From Bacteroidota bacterium (GTDB taxonomy: Bacteria; Bacteroidota; Bacteroidia; Chitinophagales; Chitinophagaceae): a DNA stretch of 11,215 bases. The position numbers were made by a program, and so were the translations under genes. This document shows positions 5,075-11,215 of this stretch, one piece after another (within the stretch, counting starts at the first letter, position 1; each line of letters starts with the position of its first letter). The DNA lies in assembly GCA_023386855.1 (NCBI GenBank), contig JAEWIW010000320.1:1-11215 (forward strand). Direction: 5' to 3'. The notes below the pieces were generated by a model. The model saw only the letters and a program-made list of their open reading frames with translations, did no database searches and was not told the origin of the DNA.

Positions 5075-6697
5075 TTCAAACCTGTCGCCATCAAAAAGGC
5101 CTTTATCACTGAGTTTTAAATGCGGGATCACCAGCAATGCCATAAAAGAAATGGTCATGAATGGAGACGATAATGTACTGCCGGTTTTTTTGGCCAGGGC
5201 ATCAATAGCGGTATACTTCCGGGCCACTTCAAACCCATCGTCCATGCTCATCAATCCAGCCACAGGAAGGGGAAGCACCTGTTCTTCTTCAACCCAAACA
5301 CAACTGATTCCACCCTTATGTTCTATCACCATATTGATGGCTTTCACGATGCTTTCATCATCCGCACCCACTGCAACGATATTATGTGAATCGTGTGCAA
5401 CAGACGATGCAATGGCGCCTTTTCCTATTCCTGTATTTTTGATAAAAGCTACTGCAGGTGGAGCTTCATGATACCTGTTCACTACCACGATCTTGATCAT
5501 ATCCCTACCGGTATCTGTTACTATATTTCCATCCACGACCTTTGGCTCCAGCATAATCTTACCGGTGATCAGTTGACCATCATATGCTTCAATAACGGGT
5601 ACCTGTGATTGTTGCCTGTATGGAACCTTGATACTTTCGGTACTAACCGGGCTGCAATGAAAATGATTAATGGGTGCTCCATGATCCTGGCGATTGATAA
5701 GCGTTTTACCCTCTTCCGCTACCTTTATTCCATTGATATAAGTTTGCTTCACCCTGAAATGTTTCAGGTCTTCCAGCACTACAATATCTGCAGATCCGCC
5801 AGGAAGCAACATGCCACAGTGAAGCCTGTAATGAAGAACAGGATTGATACATGCAGCTCTCAATACTTTATATACATCCACTCCTTTCTGTACTGCTCTT
5901 GCACAAAGTGTATTGATATGGCCTTCCACCAGGCTGTCGGGATGCTTGTCATCACTGCAGAACATTACCTGGTGATAATGTTCATGAAGCAGTTCAACCA
6001 GTGCATCAAAATTTTTAGCGGCACTTCCTTCTCTTATTAAAATCTTCATACCTGCATCCAGCTTCTCCAGCGCTTCTTCCGATGTAAAACATTCATGATC
6101 GGTACTGATACCTGCAGCGATATAATTTTTGGCATCTTCTCCACGCAGTGCTGGTGCATGTCCATCCACAGGTTTGTTCAATCGATGGGCATGCGCGATC
6201 TTCTTCATCACTTCTTCATCCTTATTCAAAACCCCTGGAAAGTTCATCATCTCGGCGAGGTAATGTATCTCCGGTTTATTCAATAAAGTTTTTATATCAT
6301 TTGAATCAAGCACAGCACCTGCACTTTCAAAACCCGTGGCAGGAACACAGCTTGGGGCACCAAAATAAAATTGGAACGGAACCTTGTGTCCATCTTCTAT
6401 CATGAATTCAACGCCTTCCATTCCGCATACATTTGCGATCTCATGTGGATCACTTACCGTTGCAATGGTTCCATGCGTAACCGCTATTCTTGCAAACTCC
6501 GATGGAATAAGCATCGAACTTTCAATATGAACATGGCTGTCAATAAAGCCTGGTATAATATAATGATGCGGAACATTATTGTCATGGTCTTCATTGATCG
6601 AATCAATGATACCATCCTTAACACAAACGGTGCCCGGGTATGTTCTCCTGCCTTCAATGTCAACGATCCAGCCGTTGAGTTCAAAAGAATTCTGCAT
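5063..6697 (-). CDS. ade: Adenine deaminase
   Basis: Adenine deaminase converts adenine to hypoxanthine and ammonia in purine salvage. It is a metal-dependent amidohydrolase. The 544 residues are close to normal family length. Seen in order: IIPGFIDSHVHIESSML (about 47-63, metal ligands H55 and H57), HGTIATVSDPHEIANVCG (75-92), a central MNFPGVL (151-157), PVDGHAPAL (H180), AGISTDHECFTSEEA (H201), MFCSDDKHPDSL (metal-site D249) and LLPGGSADIVVLEDL (297-311). The C-terminal Adenine_deam_C domain (about 380-544) has SSVAHDSHNIVAVGADD and SFMALLVIPHLKLSDKGLFDG. All expected ligands are present, so it should be active. The ATG at 6697 precedes the N-terminal beta domain at normal distance. The extreme C-terminus (LMC) comes from a short repeat. 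It is divergent from the exported Asp-box protein gene. Confidence 0.96.
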   Translation of the reverse strand: MQNSFELNGWIVDIEGRRTYPGTVCVKDGIIDSINEDHDNNVPHHYIIPGFIDSHVHIESSMLIPSEFARIAVTHGTIATVSDPHEIANVCGMEGVEFMIEDGHKVPFQFYFGAPSCVPATGFESAGAVLDSNDIKTLLNKPEIHYLAEMMNFPGVLNKDEEVMKKIAHAHRLNKPVDGHAPALRGEDAKNYIAAGISTDHECFTSEEALEKLDAGMKILIREGSAAKNFDALVELLHEHYHQVMFCSDDKHPDSLVEGHINTLCARAVQKGVDVYKVLRAACINPVLHYRLHCGMLLPGGSADIVVLEDLKHFRVKQTYINGIKVAEEGKTLINRQDHGAPINHFHCSPVSTESIKVPYRQQSQVPVIEAYDGQLITGKIMLEPKVVDGNIVTDTGRDMIKIVVVNRYHEAPPAVAFIKNTGIGKGAIASSVAHDSHNIVAVGADDESIVKAINMVIEHKGGISCVWVEEEQVLPLPVAGLMSMDDGFEVARKYTAIDALAKKTGSTLSSPFMTISFMALLVIPHLKLSDKGLFDGDRFELMC

Positions 6698-6735
6698 GAA
6701 TAATGGTTTTCTAGCCGCAAAGTAAGATTCAGTCC

Positions 6736-6747
6736 TGTAAATTTACA
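6736..6747. promoter_or_regulatory. Perfect 12-bp palindrome in the ade / Asp-box protein divergent region
   Basis: TGTAAATTTACA is an exact AT-rich palindrome 38 bp upstream of the ade ATG and 72 bp upstream of the start at 6820. It contains TAAATTTA, one base off the -7 consensus on both strands. It could be an operator or a bidirectional -7 region, or chance. The only other ade promoter hint is TTACTTTG on the minus strand at 6725-6718 (one mismatch to TAnnTTTG, no -33 partner). Confidence 0.3.
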
Positions 6748-6819
6748 CCTGCTGAGAACAATTGCCCGGATGGGCGCTTTCATTTTCCCGGCTGATCTCT
6801 TCATTAAACATTATGCTGA

Positions 6820-9800
6820 ATGAATATGCAGAAGTTCCTCTGTTTTGCAATCGTATTACTTGCTGTTCTCCCTTCTTATGCACAAAGAAAAAAATCTGCC
6901 CCGGTGCAGGAGAACAGGGATTCAGTTCTTCTTGCCAATACAAAGTACCGGCTGATCGGTCCATGGCGTGGTGGAAGAAGTGCCGCCGTTGCAGGGAGTT
7001 ATTCCGATCCTAATACCTTTTATTTTGGTGGAACCGGTGGTGGTGTATGGAAAACAACCGATGGCGGCAGCAGCTGGAAAAATATCAGCGATAAATATTT
7101 CGGCGGTACCATTGGATCCGTTGCTGTTGCGCCTTCTGATGAGCAGGTGATCTATGTGGGAGAAGGTGAAAATACCATGCGTGGAAATGTAAGTGAAGGA
7201 ATTGGTGGCGTATGGCGCAGTGATGACGGGGGCAGAACATGGAAAAATATCGGGTTGAAAGATGGCCGGCATATCATCCGCCTGCTGGTTCACCCGCGTA
7301 ACCCTGATATCGTATGGGCTGCAGTGGTAGGTCATTTGTTCGGTCCAAACAAGGAGCGTGGCGTGTTTAAAACCATTGATGGCGGTAAAACCTGGAAGAA
7401 AGTATTATACGTGAACGAACAGACGGGTGTATCAGATCTTGTAATGGAACCGGGTAATCCAAATGTTTTTTATGCGGGCACCTGGCGAGTGATCCGCACA
7501 CCTTATAGCCTGGAAAGCGGTGGTGAAGGAAGTGGCATCTGGAAATCTGTTGATGGTGGCGAAACCTGGAAAAACATAACCGGTAACAAGGGATTTCCAA
7601 AAGGTGTATGGGGTATCGTTGGCGTTGCCGTTGCACCTTCCAATCCTGATAAAGTTTATGCGCTCGTCGAAAACCAGAAAGGCGGCCTGTTTGCCAGCAA
7701 TAATGCCGGTGAAAGCTGGACCCTGGTGAGCAGTGATAATAATATCCGCCAGCGTGCCTGGTACTATACCAAAGTGTATGTTGACCCCCAGAATGAGAAC
7801 CTTGTTTATGCGCCGAATGTTGAATTCATGAAAAGCAGCGATGGTGGCCATTTCTGGAAAACCATTGAAACACCGCATGGCGATCACCACGATCTATGGA
7901 TCGATCCCAAAGATGGTAACCGTATGATCGTGGCCGACGATGGAGGCGCACAGGTTAGTTTCAATGGTGGTGAACAATGGAGCACTTATATGAACCAGCC
8001 TACCGCACAATTGTATCGCCTGTCTACCGATAATGCCTTTCCTTACCGCGTGCTTGCCGCGCAGCAGGACAATTCAACCCTTCGCATACGCAGCCGTACT
8101 TACGGCGGTTCCATCGGGGAATCCGACTGGGAACCTACTGCCGGTGCAGAAAGTGGTTATGTTGTTGCTGATCCCCTGAATCCCGATATTGTTTATGGTG
8201 GAAATTATGGAGGATACCTTTCAAGGCTGGATCATAAAACCGGTGAGAACAGGACTGTCAGCGTATGGCCCGATAACCCGATCGGTTCAGGTGCGGATGT
8301 GCTTAAATACCGTTTCCAGTGGAATTTCCCGATCTTCTTCTCACCCCATAACCCAAAGCGGCTCTATGCTGCAGGTAATGTGTTGTTCGTTTCTGAAAAT
8401 GAAGGACAAAGCTGGGAAGCGATCTCGCCCGATCTTACCACCAACGATAAATCAAAGCAGGTATCCAGTGGTGGGCCAATCACCCAGGATAATACTTCTG
8501 TAGAATATTATTGTACCATTTTTACTGCAGCGGAATCGCCGCAGGAGAAAGACCTCTTGTGGGCAGGAACCGATGATGGCCTTATCCAGGTGAGTAAGAA
8601 CGGGGGAAAGAACTGGGAAAACGTAACACCCAAAGATTGCCCCAAATGGATGATGTGGAACAGGGTGGAAGTGGATCCCTTCACTAAGGGCACTGCTTAT
8701 TTTGCGGGTACCCGCTATAAGCTGGATGATTTCAGGCCTTATATCTATAAGACCGAAGATTATGGTAAAACATGGAAGCTGATCACCAATGGTATTCCAG
8801 CACAGCATTTTACCAGGGCCATTGTGGCAGATAAGAAAGTGAAAGGACTTCTTTATGCAGGTACCGAATATGGAATGTACATCTCTTATGATGATGGGGC
8901 CAACTGGAAAAGCTTCCAGCTGAACCTTCCCATCGTTCCAATTACCGACCTGCTTATCCGTAACAATGATCTTATCGTTGCTACACAGGGTCGATCGATC
9001 TATATCCTCGATGATCTAACTACCGTGCAGCATCTTCATGATGATGTGTTTTCAAAATCATTATATGTTTTCCCTGTTAATGATACTTACCGGATGCGTG
9101 GATATGTTGCTGCAAACCCGGTGAATGCGGGAAAGAATCCACCCAATGGAGTGGTGTTGAATTATTTCGTGAAAGAGGTTACAGATTCCACAAAAGCTTC
9201 TGTTGAATTTTTTGACAGTTCACATAAATCCATTAACCGTTTTGCCACTGGTTCAAAGGATAATAAGCTGGAGCTATCGAAAGGAATGAACCAGTTTGTA
9301 TGGAATCTTTTATATCCGCCGGCCGAACGCATCGATGGAATGATCATGTGGAGTGGTGTTCCGGGAAATCTTAAAGCCATTCCTGGTAAATATACCGCCC
9401 GCATCACTGTAGATAAGGATTCAGTTGAAGTGCCCTTCACCGTTGTTGCTGACCCGAATTATAAAATGAGCCAGCAGGATTATACCGACCAGTTCAATTT
9501 TCTTACCGAAGTAAAAACAACTTTCGATACCGTTCAGAAAACGATCCGTGATATCAGGAATTTCCGCTCACAGATCAGCAGGCTTTCGGAAAAATATGGT
9601 AAGGAGTTGCCTGCTGAAATTAAAAAGTTGGGCGACAGTATCAATGCACACATGACTGCTATTGAAGAACAGTTATACCAGACCAAGGCAAAGAGCAGCC
9701 AGGACGTATTAAACTACCCCATCAGGCTTAATGATAAAATAGCAGGCGTATACAATGCAGCCAACAGCGGCTATATGCCACCCAGCAAACAGGCCAGGGA

Positions 9801-9924
9801 TGTATATGCCGATCTGAAAGCACAGGTTGATGTGCAGCTGCAGAAATTTAATGCTATAAAGAAGAATGAAATTCCTGCATATAACAAATTGGTTAGGGAG
9901 AAAGAGATCGATTATATAAAGTGA
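6820..9924 (+). CDS. Exported Asp-box (BNR) repeat beta-propeller protein, Vps10/sortilin-like
   Basis: A 1034-residue protein with a signal peptide (MNMQKF basic start, hydrophobic 7-19, likely cleavage after SYA at 19-21), hence periplasmic or secreted. The mature N-terminus has YRLIGPWRGGRSAAVAG (43-59), typical of large Bacteroidota proteins often labelled 'glycosyl hydrolase' or VPS10-like. Eleven Asp-box motifs (S/T-x-D/N-x-G-x-x-W) begin at 79, 134, 185, 243, 293, 339, 380, 525, 592, 645 and 689, marking beta-propeller blades; 388-524 is a box-free gap. A likely beta-sandwich (about 830-876, with PGKYTARITVD) follows, then a helical tail (about 885-1020). No Type IX sorting domain is seen at the C-terminus. 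I see no sialidase FRIP motif or assignable active site, so enzymatic activity is unproven; binding is equally possible. The ATG at 6820 is chosen because it starts the signal peptide. Confidence 0.88.
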   Translation: MNMQKFLCFAIVLLAVLPSYAQRKKSAPVQENRDSVLLANTKYRLIGPWRGGRSAAVAGSYSDPNTFYFGGTGGGVWKTTDGGSSWKNISDKYFGGTIGSVAVAPSDEQVIYVGEGENTMRGNVSEGIGGVWRSDDGGRTWKNIGLKDGRHIIRLLVHPRNPDIVWAAVVGHLFGPNKERGVFKTIDGGKTWKKVLYVNEQTGVSDLVMEPGNPNVFYAGTWRVIRTPYSLESGGEGSGIWKSVDGGETWKNITGNKGFPKGVWGIVGVAVAPSNPDKVYALVENQKGGLFASNNAGESWTLVSSDNNIRQRAWYYTKVYVDPQNENLVYAPNVEFMKSSDGGHFWKTIETPHGDHHDLWIDPKDGNRMIVADDGGAQVSFNGGEQWSTYMNQPTAQLYRLSTDNAFPYRVLAAQQDNSTLRIRSRTYGGSIGESDWEPTAGAESGYVVADPLNPDIVYGGNYGGYLSRLDHKTGENRTVSVWPDNPIGSGADVLKYRFQWNFPIFFSPHNPKRLYAAGNVLFVSENEGQSWEAISPDLTTNDKSKQVSSGGPITQDNTSVEYYCTIFTAAESPQEKDLLWAGTDDGLIQVSKNGGKNWENVTPKDCPKWMMWNRVEVDPFTKGTAYFAGTRYKLDDFRPYIYKTEDYGKTWKLITNGIPAQHFTRAIVADKKVKGLLYAGTEYGMYISYDDGANWKSFQLNLPIVPITDLLIRNNDLIVATQGRSIYILDDLTTVQHLHDDVFSKSLYVFPVNDTYRMRGYVAANPVNAGKNPPNGVVLNYFVKEVTDSTKASVEFFDSSHKSINRFATGSKDNKLELSKGMNQFVWNLLYPPAERIDGMIMWSGVPGNLKAIPGKYTARITVDKDSVEVPFTVVADPNYKMSQQDYTDQFNFLTEVKTTFDTVQKTIRDIRNFRSQISRLSEKYGKELPAEIKKLGDSINAHMTAIEEQLYQTKAKSSQDVLNYPIRLNDKIAGVYNAANSGYMPPSKQARDVYADLKAQVDVQLQKFNAIKKNEIPAYNKLVREKEIDYIK

Positions 9925-9940
9925 CCAGTTAAACCAGTGA

Positions 9941-10660
9941 TCACTTCATAGCTGCATCCCGGTCGAGGTACACCCTTAGTCCGGGATGTTTTTTTATAAG
10001 GCTTGCCGGGAATGCTGCGTCTGGCGGGCTTTCAAGCAGTTTCCGGAAAATCTGTGCCTTATGTTTTCCGCTGATCAGCAGGAAAACATAACGGGCATCC
10101 ATAAGCGAAGCTATGCCCAGGGTAATGCCTTTATCAAGCACCTGGCCCGATGAAAAATATTTTTGTCCTACCGTTTTGGTTACAGGATCAAGGTTGGTTA
10201 CATGCGAACGTAATCCCGGATCTACCCCGGGTTCATTCATACCGATATGACCATTCATGCCAATGCCCACTATGGCTACTTCAATTCCACCTTTATCTTT
10301 TATGAATTGCTCGGTATTTCGGCATTCTTCTTCAAGATCATTGGCCCTGCCATCAAAAAAATGGATTTTACCCGGTGAAACTGACAATGGCTGGAACAGG
10401 TCCTGGTCGAGATGATGCCTGCAGCTTCCTTCATCCGAACCATTCAGTCCAACCCATTCATCGAGGCCAACATAATTCCAGGCGGCGATATTGGTCTGTC
10501 CCTCCCTCGAAAGCCTTACCAGCTCACGGTAAAGTCCCTTGGGGCTATCGCCGGAAGCCGGGGAAAGCAGCGGATGGGGATGAGGGGACATTATTTCCAA
10601 CAGGTCGCTGGCTACCTGTGCCGACATCAATTCATAACTGGCAGATATGATCTGTTTCAT
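9941..10660 (-). CDS. nagB: Glucosamine-6-phosphate deaminase (NagB family)
   Basis: This 239-residue protein matches the NagB/6-phosphogluconolactonase fold family. NagB converts glucosamine-6-phosphate to fructose-6-phosphate and ammonia. Motifs are ASGDSPKGLYRELV (35-48, phosphate-binding loop), YVGLDEWVGL (63-72, with D67 matching the general-base Asp72 of E. coli NagB), VGIGMNGHIGMNEPG (131-145, H138 and E143 matching His143 and Glu148) and LLISGKHKA (194-202). Asp141 of E. coli NagB is Asn136 here; Asn at that place also occurs in the short Bacillus-type enzymes, whose length of about 240 residues this protein shares. The C-terminal allosteric extension of E. coli NagB is absent. The ATG at 10660 gives a normal N-terminus. 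It is convergent with the Asp-box gene (16-bp gap) and divergent from the susC-like gene. A related isomerase such as AgaI/GlmD type is less likely. Confidence 0.88.
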   Translation of the reverse strand: MKQIISASYELMSAQVASDLLEIMSPHPHPLLSPASGDSPKGLYRELVRLSREGQTNIAAWNYVGLDEWVGLNGSDEGSCRHHLDQDLFQPLSVSPGKIHFFDGRANDLEEECRNTEQFIKDKGGIEVAIVGIGMNGHIGMNEPGVDPGLRSHVTNLDPVTKTVGQKYFSSGQVLDKGITLGIASLMDARYVFLLISGKHKAQIFRKLLESPPDAAFPASLIKKHPGLRVYLDRDAAMK

Positions 10661-10732
10661 AATGGGAATTTAGCTCAAAAAAATTTAGCAGCTCAATAGC
10701 GGTAAGAAGTCCTTAAGGTGACAATACATAAG

Positions 10733-10763
10733 ATCGCGAAAAACCGGCTTTATAGCCCGCGAT
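10733..10763. promoter_or_regulatory. Nested inverted repeat in the nagB / susC-like divergent region
   Basis: Outer arms ATCGCG (10733-10738) and CGCGAT (10758-10763) enclose an inner hairpin GGCT-TTAT-AGCC (10746-10757), with a 7-base unpaired AAAAACC on one side. A second small inverted repeat, GGTTC-TATCC-GAACC, lies at 10781-10795. The 161-bp region (10661-10821) has no gene; AATATTTG at 10764-10771 is one base from the -7 consensus but lacks a -33 partner. The function as operator or leader structure is speculative. Confidence 0.3.
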
Positions 10764-10821
10764 AATATTTGAGCTAACGTGGTTCTATCCGAACCCTGGC
10801 GATATATAAAAAAGAAAGCAT

Positions 10822-11215
10822 ATGAGCACTTCTATTCCCAAAAATCCTAAACATTCCTTCTGGTTGAAGCAACGAGCCAGGGCAGGGAGTGTTGCAGGTT
10901 TAATCCTGATTTTATTATGTTGCTTCTCTCCTTCGCTGATGGCGCAATCCATTGTTGCAAAAGGAAAGATCATTGATGAAAACCGTATCCCTGTTCAGGG
11001 TGCAACCATCCAGGTCAAGAATACGGAGATCGCCACTTCTTCCGATGCATCAGGAAACTTTACCCTGAATGTACCTTCCGGAAACAAGACACTGGTGATC
11101 AGTTTTGTAGGTTATGAAAACCAGGAAATACAGGCTGGTTCCTCACCCGTTACCGTTCAGCTTAAGCCAACAGGCGCAAGCCTTGGTGAAGTGGTTGTTG
11201 TAGGTTATGGTACTC
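10822..11215 (+). CDS. SusC/RagA-family TonB-dependent receptor, N-terminal part only (runs off the edge)
   Basis: I translated 131 codons from the ATG at 10822. SusC-type proteins are outer-membrane TonB-dependent transporters that import glycans or other large nutrients together with a SusD-type lipoprotein. Seen here: a long basic n-region (1-20), hydrophobic segment AGSVAGLILILLCC (21-34) and likely signal cleavage after SLMA (38-41). A CarboxypepD_reg-like domain follows (about 45-115, VAKGKIIDENRIPVQGATIQ ... SFVGYENQEI), then the TonB-box and SusC signature GEVVVVGYGT (122-131) at the window end. The plug and barrel lie outside the window. An in-frame TAA at 10807-10809, four codons before the ATG, fixes the start. 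Divergent nagB hints at an amino-sugar substrate, but that is only inference. Confidence 0.93.
   Translation, partial: MSTSIPKNPKHSFWLKQRARAGSVAGLILILLCCFSPSLMAQSIVAKGKIIDENRIPVQGATIQVKNTEIATSSDASGNFTLNVPSGNKTLVISFVGYENQEIQAGSSPVTVQLKPTGASLGEVVVVGYGT

Noticed and set aside
5609..6040. Plus-strand open frame of 143 codons
   Set aside because: Antisense to the conserved core of ade; the Cys/His-rich translation mirrors the codon use of ade and has no recognisable motif.
7432..7890. Minus-strand open frame of 152 codons, and another at 6922-7335
   Set aside because: Both are antisense to the Asp-box protein gene, which has clear motifs and a signal peptide. The antisense translations show no domain features.
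9925..9950. Palindrome AGTGATCACT (9936-9945) between the convergent Asp-box gene and nagB as a bidirectional terminator
   Set aside because: The stem is only 5 bp with no loop and no adjacent T-tract; it also overlaps the nagB stop codon and is probably chance.
10198..10265. Asn136 of NagB in place of the Asp141 of the E. coli enzyme, as a sign of lost activity
   Set aside because: An Asn at this position (NGHIG) is common in the short Bacillus-type NagB enzymes, so it does not indicate inactivation.

Overview
The window reads as chromosomal DNA of a member of the Bacteroidota, most likely Chitinophagaceae or a close relative. This rests on the start of a SusC/RagA-type TonB-dependent receptor at the right edge, on Bacteroidota-style -7 promoter elements (TAnnTTTG) with little Shine-Dalgarno signal, on a LytS/LytTR regulatory pair, and on proteins whose motifs match Bacteroidota versions of UPRTase, AnmK, adenine deaminase and the large Asp-box proteins. 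The genus assignment is inference; there is no rRNA to test it.

Layout from left to right: a truncated uracil phosphoribosyltransferase gene (upp, minus, 1-398) is divergent from anmK (plus, 471-1619), an anhydro-MurNAc kinase carrying an unusual internal 8-residue tandem repeat. anmK meets a minus-strand four-gene cluster (4712 down to 1620) with no base between the two stop codons. Read in its own direction the cluster encodes a LiaF/DUF5668-like membrane protein, a small DUF4288 protein, a LytS-type histidine kinase with a TTG start, and a LytTR response regulator that overlaps the kinase gene by 26 bp. Upstream of it lies 350 bp of non-coding DNA (4713-5062) built from several short-period repeats: GC-rich ACCGG-type units, an AT-rich GAAATAC array, and TTAGCACA-like units that run into the 3' end of the next gene. 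That gene is ade (adenine deaminase, minus, 5063-6697). It is divergent from a 1034-residue exported Asp-box/Vps10-sortilin-like protein (plus, 6820-9924), which converges with nagB (glucosamine-6-phosphate deaminase, minus, 9941-10660). nagB is divergent from a truncated susC-like receptor gene (plus, 10822 to the edge).

Functional links: AnmK and NagB act early and late in cell-wall amino-sugar recycling (anhydro-MurNAc to MurNAc-6-P, and glucosamine-6-P to fructose-6-P). Upp and Ade are nucleobase salvage enzymes. The LiaF/LytS/LytTR cluster is most simply read as an envelope-sensing regulatory unit. These connections are inferred from family knowledge and proximity. Most genes are ordinary housekeeping or accessory genes. 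The points most worth a second look are the LiaF-DUF4288-LytS-LytTR cluster, the repeat insertion in AnmK, and the mosaic repeat region that supplies the ade stop codon. No tRNA, rRNA, CRISPR array, insertion sequence or phage gene was seen.
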